Assembly (NCBI RefSeq): GCF_042186555.1
Contig: NC_133331.1
Coordinates: forward strand, 2,095,395-2,159,394
Source: Aquarana catesbeiana
Lineage: Eukaryota > Chordata > Amphibia > Anura > Ranidae
Direction of reading: 5' to 3'
Length of the DNA stretch: 64,000 nucleotides
Each line of letters starts with the position of its first letter. Position 1 is the first letter of the stretch. The notes beneath the pieces were generated by a model. That model was given only the letters and a program-made list of their open reading frames with translations, did not search any database and had not been told where the DNA came from. This document shows, piece by piece, positions 11,989-21,977 of the stretch. The position numbers and the translations under genes are program-made.

Positions 11989-12251
11989 ACCACATGAGCA
12001 CCTACTGTAGCCAGTCTGTGGGGGCAGAATTATTGTTGGTTGGTAGGGGGTCAAATACTTATTTTACTCACTGAACTGCAACTCCATTTATAACATTTGT
12101 ATTGTGTGATTTTTCTGGATTTTTGGTTGATATTCTGTCTCTATCATATAAAATACACCTATGATAAAAATTATAGACCCTTCATTTCTATGTAAGGGGG
12201 CAAAACTTACACAATCTGCAGGGGAGACGATCGTTATCCCCCCCCCTATAT

Positions 12252-12730
12252 ATGATTCAGTTTCTTTCCTTCAGCTACACATTGGAGAAGGATGGTGGAA
12301 TCCTCCCCGCTGTGTCATTGTTTTCTGGCACTCTCAGAAAATACTGATCAGCGCTGCAGCTGAATGGCTGCAAGTGCTGACCCAGTGAAAATATACCATG
12401 ATATATAATGATAGATTGACTTCTCATGAATGGGAACAGCCAAACGTGGATTGGAATTTGTCTGGTGCCTGCTGAAATTTCAGTCCATGTATGGCCAGCT
12501 TTAGAGGGGAATTCCCCTCATTTTGTAGAGATTTTGTCTCACATCCTTTTGCATCTCTGGGGCAGGAAGTGAAGACTTTTCCTCTCCAATGGGACACCGA
12601 TAGCAAAACATATACTGACACGGGTTTTGATTCTAGCCTGTTCTATCCAGATCTAAAAACCATACATAGACTTTGGGACTTCTTTAGATTAACAAGATAT
12701 ACATTGCAAAGTCTTAAACCTTTTATGTAT
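12252..12730. other. Continuation of interrupted MITE-like repeat
   Basis: The stretch 12510-12640 (GGGGCAGGAAGTGAAG, then GACACCGATAG) resembles 21840-21910 (GGACAGGAAGTGAAGGG, GACACAGATG). It is the other half of the repeat starting at 9143. No gene seen. Confidence 0.5.
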
Positions 12731-13184
12731 ATATTCAGTGTGCAGCACTTCAAAATTTATACTCCCAATGTGCATTTTTATACCCAAAATAAATACAATA
12801 AAATCATTCTATAAATACATATAAAACACAATACAAAGTGCTAGGTGCTTAGTGCTAAATTATGCAAAATAATGCAGTGAAAAAGTGCCCTGTGCTTTAT
12901 TATATAGAGAGTGGGTTACAAAGCACCTTTTCACGTGGATTCTCTCCTAGGTGCGCCGTCTTTCTCATTCTTGTTGCCACACCGCACATTCCACATCTCA
13001 CATTATGTCACTACTAAAGCTCAGACCCAGGGAAGATATAAAAGCCTCTCATAGCATAAAACATTGATATGCTTTCGATCAGGGGTCAGCAACCTTTTTC
13101 CACTTAAGGGCCGGATTCAATGTATGTGAATGCATGGAAGGCCGCATTCACCTGCTAATAAATATGATCGTGACTGGTTCTCTA

Positions 13185-14640
13185 TACATTACACAGCCCC
13201 CCCACCTCTGGCCCCCTTTACATTACACAGCTCTGTAGCACTGGTTCTCTATACATTACACAGCCCCCCACCTCTGGCCCCCTTTACATTACACAGCTCT
13301 GTAGCACTGGTTCTCTATACATTACACAGCCCCCCCCACCTCTGGTTCCCTTTACATTACACAGCCCCCCACCTCTGGTTCTCTATACATTACACAGCCC
13401 CCCACCTCTGGTTCCCTTTACATTACACAGCCCCCCACCTCTGGTTCTCTATACATTACACAGCCCCCCCCCCCTCTGGCCCCCTTTACATTACACAGCT
13501 CTGTAGCACTGGCTCTCTATACATTACACAGCCCCCCCACCTCTGGCCCCCTTTACATTACACAGCTCTGTAGCACTGGTTCTCTATACATTACACAGCC
13601 CCCCCCACCTCTGGTTCCCTTTACATTACACAGCCCCCCACCTCTGGTTCTCTATACATTACACAGCCCCCCCCTCTGGCCCCCTTTACATTACACAGCT
13701 CTGTGGCACTGGCTCTCTATACATTACACAGCCCCCCCACCTCTGGCCCCCTTTACATTACACAGCTCTGTGGCACTGGCTCTCTATACATTACACAGCC
13801 CCCCCACCTCTGGCCCCCTTTACATTACACAGCTCTGTAGCACTGGTTCTCTATACATTACACAGCCCCCCCACCTCTGGTTCTCTATACATTACACAGC
13901 CCCCCCCCTCTGGCCCCCTTTACATTACACAGCTCTGTGGCACTGGCTCTCTATACATTACACAGCCCCCCCACCTCTGGTTCTCTATACATTACACAGC
14001 CCCCCCCCCCCTCTGGCCTCCTTTACATTACACAGCTCTGTGGCACTGGCTCTCTATACATTACACAGTCCCCCCCACCTCTGGTTCCCTTTAAATTACA
14101 CAGCCATCGCACCTCTCGCCCCCTTTACATTACACAGCGCCCTTCACCTCTGGACGCCTTTACATTACACAGCCACCTCACCTCTGGCCCCCTTTTCATT
14201 ACACAGCCCCCGCACCTCTGGACCCCGTTACATTACACGGCTCTGTAGCTCTGGTTCTCTACACATTACACAGCCCCCCACCTCTGGTTCCCTTTACATT
14301 ACACAGCCACCGCACTTCTGGCCCCCTGCACCTCTGGACCGCTTTACATTACACAGCCCCATACCTCTGGTTTCCTTTTTTACATTACACAGTCCCCTGC
14401 ACCTCTGGACTCCTTTACATTACACAGCCCCCTGCACCTCTGGGCCCCTTTACATTACATAGTTCCCTGCACCTCTGGACCCCTTTAAATTACACAGCTC
14501 TGTACCTCTGGTTCCCTTTACATTACACAGCCCCCTGCACCCCTGGACCCTTTTACATTACACAGCACCCTGCACCTCTGGCCTCTTTTACATTACATAG
14601 CCTCCTGCACCCCTTTACATTGCACAGCCCCGTACCTCTG
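13185..14640 (+). repeat. About 33/67-bp minisatellite within hAT element
   Basis: Half-units alternate between TCTCTATACATTACACAG and CCCCCTTTACATTACACAG, separated by CCCCCCACCTCTGG or CTCTGTAGCACTGG. Copies decay toward the right end. C-rich on the plus strand. Confidence 0.95.
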
Positions 14641-14832
14641 GTTCCCTTTACATTACACTGCCCCCCTGTAATTGCACAGCCTTCCCCTGCATATTACACA
14701 GCCCCCTTGTAATTGCACAGCCCCCCTTACACACACCCCCTGCATATTACACAGCACCCCCCCCCCCCACCCCACCACAGCTCTGACCTTTCTTACCTTG
14801 CCCCATGCAGAGAGGGAGACAGAGCAGAGCAG

Positions 14833-15052
14833 GGAGCAGGAAGCTGAATGAGAACACGGGAGAGACCCACAGCAGCGCTGATAAGACAACGGGAGCTTTC
14901 AAAGTTAATTTTTCATATTACCAAGCTGGTGATTGGTTGCTAGGACCTAGCAACCAATCACCTGGAAAGTTAACTCTGGAAGCTCCCACTGTCTTATCAG
15001 CGCTGCTGTGTGTCTCTCCCGTGTTCTCATTCAGCTTCCTGCTCTGCTCCTA
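14833..15052. repeat. Palindrome of about 220 bp near hAT right end
   Basis: The core GGTGATTGGTTGCTAGG (14928-14944) is mirrored exactly by 14946-14962 around a single base at 14945. The outer arms (GAGCAGG...CTGATAAGAC and complement) match with few mismatches. It could extrude as a cruciform. Confidence 0.88.
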
Positions 15053-15173
15053 CTTAAAATGTGTGCCGGCCAGGTGCACGTGAATTCATCACGTGCACTA
15101 ATGGGCCGGACATTTAGAGGCAGCAGGCCGAGTGCGGCCTGCAGACCGTAGGTTGCTGACCCCTGCTTTAGAT

Positions 15174-15305
15174 TGTAAGCTCTATGAGCCGGGCCCTCCT
15201 ATTCCTTCTCTATTGAACTGTTTTTTAATTGTACTGTCCGCCCCCCCCATTGTACATTGTAAAGTGCTGCATAAACTGTTGGCGCTATATAAATCCTGTA
15301 TAATA
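15174..15305 (+). mobile_element. LINE (L2/CR1-like) 3' tail fragment
   Basis: Matches the tail of the LINE at 8440-8535: AGCCGGGCCCTC, then GGCGCTATATAAATCCTGTA and TAATAA. The hAT element inserted at its 5' side. Confidence 0.75.
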
Positions 15306-15606
15306 ATTACTATTTAAAACAATACATAAAATAAATTCACTCACAATTTGCTATGCTGTACCCAGCACATAGCTATCCACTCAATCTATTTGCCCGACCC
15401 GCTGCACTCTCTGTTCGTGTGAGCCCGGTCTTTGAGGGAAGTGATCTCAGCCCTTTCTACGCGTTTCACCCACCACAGTGTTCAGGGAGCGTTAGTACTT
15501 TTTATTGTGTTTATATATGTCTTAATATATTGAATTTATTGTATTTATTTTGGCATAATAATTCACATTGGGAGTATAAATTAGGAAGCGTTGAACACTG
15601 AATATA

Positions 15607-16396
15607 TATATATATATTTATATATACTAAGACACACTAGTGTTTCATTCCAGCAGCTAGGGTGTCATGTACCTGAGAGAAGACTGAAATGACGAGGTCG
15701 GCCTCTCTTGTATCCCGGGCCCCACTGAGAGTGGTACAGAGGGTAACGAGTGACAGGAGGAACATGGGTGCCTGTGGATGTTGATGGGAAAACTTGCAGC
15801 AGGAGATGTGGTCCCAAGGAGACTGGCGAACCAATGGGTCAAGAACAGTAGTAATGTTCAGTAGTCTAGCCCAGGTTTAAGGAGCACTCCACTTGTGCTG
15901 CTGGTTCAGTACTTGTGGCTTGTCAGAACTCTCAGCAGACTGGAGGCAGGAACACTCAGCAGTGCGCAGAGCTGGTACAGCAGACAGCCAGGCAGGCACT
16001 CAAACAGGACAGGAAGCCAGGATCAGAGATGGAAACGCGGTCACAGGGTCAACAGACAGGCAGCGAATCCAAGATCAGGTCAGGAGCAAGCTGGGTCAGC
16101 AACAAGAGAATCGTACAGGATAAACGCAGAGAACAGCTGAAGGTCAGTCAGCACAGAACATGGGCATTAGGATCCTTTAAATAGCCTGTCTGGTGCCAAC
16201 AGGAAATGTGCGTGTGAGCAAGTGCGCATTCTTGCACACATGCGTGCGCCTGGTAACCATTCTCTGGGAAATATCATGTGCATATCTCACAGGGATTGCC
16301 TGACATAGGGATTTAATGTGAGGTAAGGCCTCGGGTGCATATTGTATTGTTCAGTCGTGTCTGACGTGTCTGAGTTCCAGCCACAAACGTTTTTTT
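15607..16396. other. Unclassified dispersed-repeat-like sequence
   Basis: A (TA)n run at 15601-15625 is followed by about 650 bp with CAGCAGACAGCCAGGCAGG and GGATCCTTTAAATAGCC motifs, reminiscent of LTR or SINE-like frog repeats. No reading frame with family features and no terminal repeats found. Confidence 0.4.
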
Positions 16397-16808
16397 TTTA
16401 AAGTCAGCAGCTACAAACACTGTAGCTGCTGACTTTTAAAAAGGACACTTACCTGTCCAGGGAGCCCACAATGTTGTCATCCCCCCCCCCCCCGAGGCCG
16501 ATCAATCCATCGGATCGGGTGCACGTGCCACCATTGTAACTAAGGGAAACCGGCTTCACTGCCAGTTTCCTACTGCGCATGCGCTTCGTGAATGGCCAGC
16601 TTGTCTTTTGGGACACACACAGATCCCAGAAGACAGCGGGGGAGGTTCGCCGCACAATAGGACATGATGTCCTGCGCCGCGGCCTGGCTGGAACAGAAGA
16701 CCAAAAAAGGTACTAAAGAAACAAAATTAAAATATCCAAAAACGTGGGGTGGAGGGCTGGTCTTTAGTTTAAGACCACCTTTCAAAAGTGGGTGGAACTC
16801 CGCTTTAA
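16397..16808. mobile_element. MITE with terminal hairpin
   Basis: The left hairpin has AAGTCAGCAGCTACA (16401-16415) facing TGTAGCTGCTGACTT (16421-16435), loop AACAC. The right end is GTGGAACTCCGCTTTAA (about 16792-16808), shared with the AGCGGAG family. It carries CACTTACCTGTCC, a donor-like string also common in other MITEs here. Confidence 0.6.
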
Positions 16809-17031
16809 AAGTTTTAAATCTGATACATTAGTATGTTTCTAAACAGTGTGGCACGTTTTCACTGAGAATAAAGAATCCTACTAGGTTCGCAGTGAATTCT
16901 CAATGAAAAAAAAAATGAATCCTGAGCTTTATAAAATGGAAAAAGCCAACAATTGTGGTGGTTTTTTTTTTTTTTTGTGGCAAAAGTGCTGGCAGCATGT
17001 AAATCACTTGATAAAAAACCAACGCAATCTA
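16809..17031. other. No feature recognised
   Basis: AT-rich flank before the 17032 direct repeat. Confidence 0.4.
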
Positions 17032-17136
17032 TAAAAAGACGATCTATCAGTTGGGAGGCAGGTGTCTCCTGAAGTGGAGGACGCACTCTAAGCCCTATAA
17101 TGAGAAATTGATGTAGGGATACAGAGTATAGTGTAA

Positions 17137-17540
17137 TTCCGTGTACACACAGGCGGACTTTTCAGCATCAAATGTCCGACGGACTTTACGACAGACTTTC
17201 TAATGAACGGACTTGCCTACACACAATCACACCAAAGTCCGACGGATTGGTACGTGATGACATACGACCGGACTAAAATAAGGAAGTTCATAGCCAGTAG
17301 CCAATAGCTGCCCTAGCGTGGGTTTTTGTCCGTCGGACTAGCATACAGATGAGCGGATTTTTCAACCGGACTCGAGTCCGTCGGATAGATTTGAAACATG
17401 TTCCAAATCAAAAGTCCGTCTGATTTTCGACCGAAAAAGTCTGCTGCAGGTCCAATGAAGCCCACACACGGTCGGATTGTCCGACGGATTCGTCCCGTCG
17501 GACCAGTCTGGTCGGAAAGTCCGCTTGTGTGTACGCGGCA
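17137..17540. mobile_element. TCCGACGGA-rich MITE, degraded copy
   Basis: Flanked by TAA at 17134-17136 and 17541-17543. It has many TCCGACGG/CCGTCGGA words and GTGTACACAC/GTGTGTACGC ends. Same family as 22542-22975. TAA/TTA duplication suggests PIF/Harbinger. Confidence 0.75.
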
Positions 17541-17543
17541 TAA

Positions 17544-17891
17544 GGCCCCTTTCACGCGAACGGACCATTCAGGTCCACCTGTCAGTTTTTTTAGGCAGAT
17601 CTGAACAGATGCTTCATGCAGGTCTATGGAGCGACCGATGTCAGCGGTTACCATGTCCGCTGACATCCAATCTGCTAAAATCAGACGTATGGCGATACGC
17701 TCACATCTGTCTTGGTGGATCGGATGAGATCTGATGAAAACGGACCTTATATGTTCCTCCATAGGAATCAGCGGCACTCTGACAGGCCCCTCCCCGCTCA
17801 GTGAGCAGAGATGGACCTGTCATCTGCCAGCTCAGCGGAGATCAATGGAGAGATGTCCTGCTGAGCAGATCTGCCTCGTGGGAATGAGGCC
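17544..17891. mobile_element. MITE with GGCCCCTTTCAC ends
   Basis: Left GGCCCCTTTCACGCGAACGG, right GGGAATGAGGCC, flanked by TAA (17541-17543, 17892-17894). It abuts the preceding MITE, so one inserted at the other's target site. No coding capacity. Confidence 0.65.
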
Positions 17892-18040
17892 TAATGCGTA
17901 AGGTGGAGGATCCAATATATAGTCTGCTATACAAATCAACACAGACAACGCAGATAAGACAACATTAACAATAGAGCCATTGATAAATGACCTCCAGATA
18001 GTAGAAGGTTAATTGTTCCTGCCTATACTGTATGTTGGAC

Positions 18041-18223
18041 CAGTGGTCATCAACCTTGTCCTCAGAGCCCACTAACAGGCCAGGTTTTCTGTATTACCTT
18101 GGAGGGAGATGCAGACTAGAATACAATCACTGAGCAGCGAATGATCTCACCTGTGATGTATTTCAGTCATCTTGTAGACCTGGCCTGTTAGTGGGTCCTG
18201 CGGACAGGGGTTGATGACCACTG
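18041..18223. mobile_element. 183-bp hAT MITE
   Basis: CAGTGGTCATCAACC and GGTTGATGACCACTG are perfect terminal repeats. Flanks TGTTGGAC (18033-18040) and TGTTAGAT (18224-18231) are an imperfect 8-bp duplication. The interior is also palindromic (GCCAGGT/ACCTGGC). Confidence 0.88.
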
Positions 18224-18440
18224 TGTTAGATGGACTATAAATGGATGGACTGTTTTGCAATAATGCCAAGGTCTTTAATCTGTACTGTCAAAAAATTGAA
18301 TAAACATTATTGAAACTAAAAAGACGATCTATCATCTTGCAGCAAGGTCCTTACATCATTTATAACTGAGAACCAGTGGGCAGTGCCAATCTTAGCTTCT
18401 CTTCAGAGGCCCCTGGACCGCTGCAGACCAACCGGTGAAC

Positions 18441-18473
18441 CTGACTCTTTTTTTCTTCTGCTCTCTTCCTCAG
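18441..18473 (+). promoter_or_regulatory. Strong 3' splice site (branch point and acceptor)
   Basis: CTGAC at 18441-18445 is a consensus branch point. It is followed by an almost pure pyrimidine tract and CAG at 18471-18473. Branch-to-AG distance is 27 nt, in the normal range. This is the best acceptor I see on the plus strand of the window. Confidence 0.6.
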
Positions 18474-19045
18474 GATTCCCGTGGTGACCATGTAACTGCA
18501 CCGTAAATATACCCAATCTGAAGGCGGACAGCTGTGTTGGACTCTGGGTGAAAAAAAAAACCAACCTAGTGGACGGTGCGGTGGTGGTGGGGGGGGCACC
18601 CAATTTCTCAAGCCTCTGCACCCCAAAAATGACAGTTTGAGAGGACCCAGCCATTCACGGACAACAGCCAAGTGAAGAAGACCTCAGAGAGACAGGAGTG
18701 GCCCCACGTCTGGGGGCTGTATGTGTGTGTACATATAACCTATTACATGTATGTATGCATGGTCACACATATCCACTATTACCGGGGCTGCCTGTGGAGG
18801 AGACTGTGAAGCCCTGAGGCCTTGTGATAGAATAATTATGTAATAATATTGTTCTCTATGACTGCATGTGTGACTGTTAACACGTGACCTAACCTCACTA
18901 AGGGCTTAACCCCGACGTCCATGTTGTGACTGTCACTACCAACCAGAAATCTGAGTGTATATAGATATACATATATATACAGTATCTGCTCTTCTGAGTA
19001 TTAACGGCAGTTTTATTTTTTAATAAAATAATTTTAAGTGTAACA
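18474..19045 (+). CDS. Candidate terminal exon of an unknown plus-strand gene (mostly 3' UTR)
   Basis: The exon follows the acceptor at 18471-18473. All three frames close quickly: the options end with DSRGDHVTAP, IPVVTM or a stop three codons in, so most of the exon would be 3' UTR. It finishes just past an AATAAA at 19022-19027. No upstream partner exon is recognised in the window, so the gene body would lie before it, possibly outside. The exon overlaps the 3' end of the minus-strand gene. I do not recognise the product. A non-coding RNA is equally possible. Confidence 0.4.
19012..19017 (-). terminator. Poly(A) signal AATAAA, minus strand
   Basis: Canonical hexamer read on the minus strand, 85 nt beyond the stop codon at 19104-19102. 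It lies 4 bp from the plus-strand signal, so TTTTATTTTTTAATAAAATA serves both directions. Confidence 0.6.
19022..19027 (+). terminator. Poly(A) signal AATAAA, plus strand
   Basis: Canonical hexamer about 550 nt after the acceptor at 18473, followed by a short GTGTAA-type downstream stretch. Confidence 0.5.
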
Positions 19046-19101
19046 GATGAACAGAAAAGGGAGACGTCAATGACTTGATGCCACTGTGGAATTCTCAGCG
19101 T

Positions 19102-19190
19102 TTACATTAATAGACACCCCTGCCAGCTGCTTGCCTGTGATGGCGAATCGCTCGTTGGGTCTTCGTCATCCGACTCCCACAGATCTTCTC
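19102..19190 (-). CDS. WD40-like gene, terminal coding exon (acidic tail, CaaX-like end)
   Basis: The acceptor is strong on the minus strand: branch-like ACTGAC, then TTTTCTGTATTCCAG ending at 19191. The exon starts with two bases (GA) that complete a glycine codon begun by the exon at 31735-31808, so the phase fits. It then reads EDLWESDDEDPTSDSPSQ and ends SSWQGCLLM followed by TAA at 19104-19102. The acidic character continues smoothly across the splice (ESEEDEG then EDLWES). The last four residues, Cys-Leu-Leu-Met, fit a CaaX prenylation box, with Met favouring farnesyl. A 3' UTR of about 110 nt with AATAAA follows. I cannot name the gene. Confidence 0.68.
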
Positions 19191-19329
19191 CTGGAATACA
19201 GAAAACAGTCAGTGATCATCACACATTGTAGGTCAGAGGAGAACAAAAAAGAAAAAGATATCATATGGCAGCCGTTTGGGGAAGGTCCTTTTATTGTTCC
19301 AGTATAACTTTACCACACTTTGAGTCCAA

Positions 19330-20425
19330 TGCCAGCTGATCACCGGATGTAAACACAAGCCGGTTATCACATATATGACAGCATATGGAGAGGAGAAGAC
19401 AGCCGATAACCGGCTTGTGTTAAAGGGACACGATTATCAGTGTCCTGACTATCCCTGCAGTCCCCACCAGTCCTGCCAATCAGTGCCCATCAGAACTGCC
19501 AATCAGTGCCCACCAGTGCTGCCAATCAGTGCCCACCAGAGCTGCCAATCAGTGCCCACCAGTCCTGCCAATCAGTGCCCACCAGAGCTGCCAATCAGTG
19601 CCCATCAGTCCTACCAATCAGTGCCCACCAGTCCTGCCAATCAGTGCCCACCAGAACTGCCAATCAGTGCCCACCAGTCCTGCCAATCAGTGCCCACCAG
19701 AACTGCCAATCAGTGCCCACCAGAACTGCCAATCAGTGCCCACCAGTGCTGCCAATTAATGTCCATCAGTGCTGCCAATCAGTGCCCATCAGTGCTGCCA
19801 ATTAATGTCCATCAGTGCTGCCAATCAGTGCCCACCAGTGCTGCCAATCAGTGCCCACCAGTACTGCCAATCAGTGCTCTAAAAAAAGCTGCCAATCAGT
19901 GCTGCCAATTAATGTCCATCAGTGCCTCCTCATCAGTGTCACCTATCAGTGCCCACCAGTGCTGTTAATCAGTGCCTCCTTATCAGTGTCACCTATAAGT
20001 GCTGCCAGTGCCCACCAGTGCTGCCAATCAGTGCTCTAAAAAAGCTGCCAATCAGTGCCCATCAGTGCTGCAAATTAATGTCCATCAGTGCCCCCCAGTG
20101 CCTCCTCATCAGTGTCACCTATCAGTGCCCATTACTGCTTCCTCATCAGAGCCCTTTAGTACCGTCTCATTAGCACACATTGGCGAAGGAGAAAAATTAT
20201 CTGAAAAATCTTTTTTTCATTTGTTTAGCAAAAAATAAAACCCCCAAGTGGTGATTAAAATACCACCAAAAGAAAGCTCTATTTGGGTGAAAAATATATA
20301 TAAAAATTCCATATGTGTACAGTGTTGCATGACTGAGTAATTGTCATTCAAAGTGTGACAGCGATGAAAGCTGAACATTGTCCTGGGCAGGAAGGGGTGA
20401 AAGTTTCCAGTAGGCAAGTTGTTAA
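19330..20425 (+). mobile_element. Non-autonomous element with internal array (TTAA type)
   Basis: The right part (20190-20425: AGTGGTGATTAAAATACCAC, then GGCAGGAAGGGGTGAAAG, ending near TTAA at 20422-20425) corresponds to the right part of the element at 55395-56350. The left part carries repeated CCGGTTATC/GATAACCGG words. A 23-bp array fills the centre. No protein is encoded. Confidence 0.6.
19440..20165 (+). repeat. 23-bp minisatellite, about 30 copies
   Basis: Unit CAGTGCCCACCAGTGCTGCC plus AAT. Variants: CAGAACTG, CATCAGTC, and shorter units toward the right (CTCCTCATCAGTGTCACC). It lies in the 12.5-kb intron side adjoining the terminal exon of the minus-strand gene. Confidence 0.95.
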
Positions 20426-21419
20426 AACGGACTCTCACCCCAAAAAACAATGTGTGCACCCGCCTCTAGTCTCCTTCCTCTCTCACAATTGGATATTTTT
20501 TTTTATAGTATTAAATTTAATTCTGTACAAAACTACAGTGTGGCGGAGCATTCAGCACTGGTTTGGGTGCTTCCTCCAGTCTGGAACCAGGAATCGGGTA
20601 TTATAGCTCCTCACCCAAGGACTAGACGACACTAGCTTAGGTACAAACTGGAACTGACTTTATTGTAAATTCACACACAATATATATACCGTGCGAGATC
20701 AGGCGATAGCTCGATTATCCTTGACAATTAGCACATCTATGGAACAGCCAACATACACAATACACTAAATAACAACAAGCTTTGATTAGTCAGGGGGTGC
20801 CCCAGACAATCCGGCACCAAGCCTACAACTCTGGATACACAAAGTACATTACACATTATCATAAGCATTAACACAAAACAGCCCACAATGATTCCATAAC
20901 AAAGTAAAGTGGTCACCATATTAATCACATCTCCAAGAGATGATCAGACAGATGGAAACAATAGGTGACTCAATTAACAATGGGAGTTCACCTCTAGGAG
21001 GCACACAATGCGGCAAAGACACCACATAACACCTTAAAGAGATTATAGCAGGAGACCCCAGTATCAGGTGTCAGGTATCAGGTGTCAGGTATCAGGTGTC
21101 AGGTATCAGGTATCAGGTTGGTTTGAGCCGATTATATTAACATCTATTCTGAGTCTCACAGTCTAAAACTATCATTGCTGGTTTTGGCACAAAGGCCCCA
21201 AATCTGTGTCCCGGTCCTACATTCCCAGAGTCTATGTGTTTCGGGGAGACATGTACCCCAATCCCCAGCAAGACCACTTCAAGGGTCACACCTCCTAAGA
21301 ATAGAGAGCCCTCAAAAGCCAGGGCCCAGAGTTAGTAGGCAAAATGGTTACCCTGCAGTCCCCTCCAAAAGTCCCAGTCCTGGTTGGGTCTGTCACATAC
21401 AGCATAGGAATAAATAGAA
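20426..21419. other. No gene; short GTATCAGGTGTCAG tandem at 21062-21118
   Basis: A 14-bp tandem (AGGTATCAGGTGTC) runs about four times at 21062-21118. The rest looks like an unclassified dispersed repeat with no terminal repeats or coding features that I can support. Confidence 0.5.
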
Positions 21420-21500
21420 GCACAGTGGCTAAGTGCTTAGAACCTCTGCCTGGCTGCACTAGGGGTCATTGGTTTTGAATCCCAACCACGGCCCGGGGGG
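21420..21500 (+). mobile_element. tRNA-derived SINE
   Basis: TGGCTAAGTGC at 21426-21436 matches the pol III A box. GGTTTTGAATCCC at 21471-21483 matches the B box. The spacing of 45 bp is right for a tRNA promoter. The sequence between (AACCTCTGCCTGGC) is typical of vertebrate SINE heads rather than a functional tRNA. The tail merges with a MITE at about 21530. Confidence 0.8.
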
Positions 21501-21532
21501 TGGGGTGAGGTGTGTGGGTGGGAAGGGGGTCC

Positions 21533-21578
21533 AGTGTAAGTTCACCTTACAGATTTTCTATAAAGGTGAACTTACACT
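21533..21578. repeat. 16-bp perfect hairpin
   Basis: AGTGTAAGTTCACCTT (21533-21548) is mirrored by AAGGTGAACTTACACT (21563-21578) with a 14-nt loop. It borders the MITE-like repeat at 21575-21965. Confidence 0.9.
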
Positions 21579-21965
21579 TTAAAGTATAACTAAAGGCAAA
21601 CCTTTTTTTTAGTGTTGGATGGAGTGGAGAGGGATTAGAACCCCTGTCAGTTTGTATTGCTGTCTGCGCCCCCTTTAGGAAGATCCCCCCTCTATTTTTC
21701 TTGTTTACCATTATCATTGAAAGTAAAAGAAAATCCCACATATTGGGGTGTCCCCAGAAAAGTAATAGAGGGGAAATCTTCCACCGGGGACACTCGTTCT
21801 CGTGACCCAAGGGATTTCTTTTAATTTGCAGGAATTTCCTCTCACTTCCTGTTTGGCTATGGGACAGGAAGTGAAGGGAAATCGCCGAAATGGGACACAG
21901 ATGTCAAAGAAGAAAAAAAAAAAATCTGACAGGGGTTATAACCCTCCCTTACTCCATCTAAAATG
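21575..21965. mobile_element. MITE-like repeat (same family as 9143-12640)
   Basis: Starts ACTTTAAAGTATAACTAAAG and contains GGACAGGAAGTGAAGGG and a GACACAGATG block shared with the repeat split by the Tc1 at 9370. It is non-coding. Confidence 0.55.
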
Positions 21966-21977
21966 GGAAAAAAATGC

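Larger units (their letters stand above)
9370..12251 (-). mobile_element. Tc1-like transposon with two internal tandem arrays
   Basis: The left end CAGAGGGGAAAATATTTATT follows a TA at 9368-9369. The right end is decayed (about 12205-12251) but keeps AAACTTACACAATCTGCAGG. The element is 2.9 kb against a usual 1.6 kb. The excess is the 19-bp array at 9882-10498 and the AT-rich array at 11169-11988. It sits inside a MITE-like repeat whose halves flank it (9143-9369 and 12252-12640). Confidence 0.85.
13080..15165. mobile_element. Non-autonomous hAT element with internal array
   Basis: Terminal repeats CAGGGGTCAGCAACCT and AGGTTGCTGACCCCTG are perfect complements. The 8-bp target duplications are CTTTCGAT (13072-13079) and CTTTAGAT (15166-15173), one mismatch. 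There is no transposase. The interior is a 1.45-kb minisatellite and, near the right end, a palindrome of about 220 bp. Confidence 0.9.
12731..15606. mobile_element. Long-inverted-repeat element, heavily invaded
   Basis: The left arm (12731-12835) and right arm (15495-15606) are imperfect reverse complements. Both contain TTTATACTCCCAATGTG or its complement and a CCAAAATAAATACAATAAA-like block. Between them sit a LINE 3' tail (15174-15305) and a hAT element (13080-15165). The arms look like terminal repeats of a MITE. Its superfamily is not clear to me. Confidence 0.6.
17032..18334 (+). mobile_element. Retro-insertion with 18-bp target duplications
   Basis: TAAAAAGACGATCTATCA occurs exactly at 17032-17049 and 18317-18334. 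The segment between ends GAATAAACATTATTGAAACT, which looks like the 3' end of an L1-type transcript without a long A tail. Subtracting the three MITEs inside leaves only about 330 bp of original insert, so the copy is strongly 5'-truncated. Confidence 0.7.
18990..19101 (-). other. 3' UTR of the WD40-like gene
   Basis: From the stop codon to the expected cleavage 10-30 nt past AATAAA (19017-19012). The cleavage position is estimated. Confidence 0.5.

Noticed and set aside
11142..12074. Tyr/Ile-rich repeat protein of 310 residues
   Set aside because: AT-rich minisatellite in a Tc1.
16448..16460. Donor-like ACTTACCTG (also at 26060 and 45300) as minus-strand splice sites
   Set aside because: They occur at the same internal place in MITE copies and lack paired acceptors or coding sequence.
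21426..21483. Functional tRNA gene
   Set aside because: A and B boxes are present but the acceptor stem and anticodon arm do not fold properly; it fits a SINE head.
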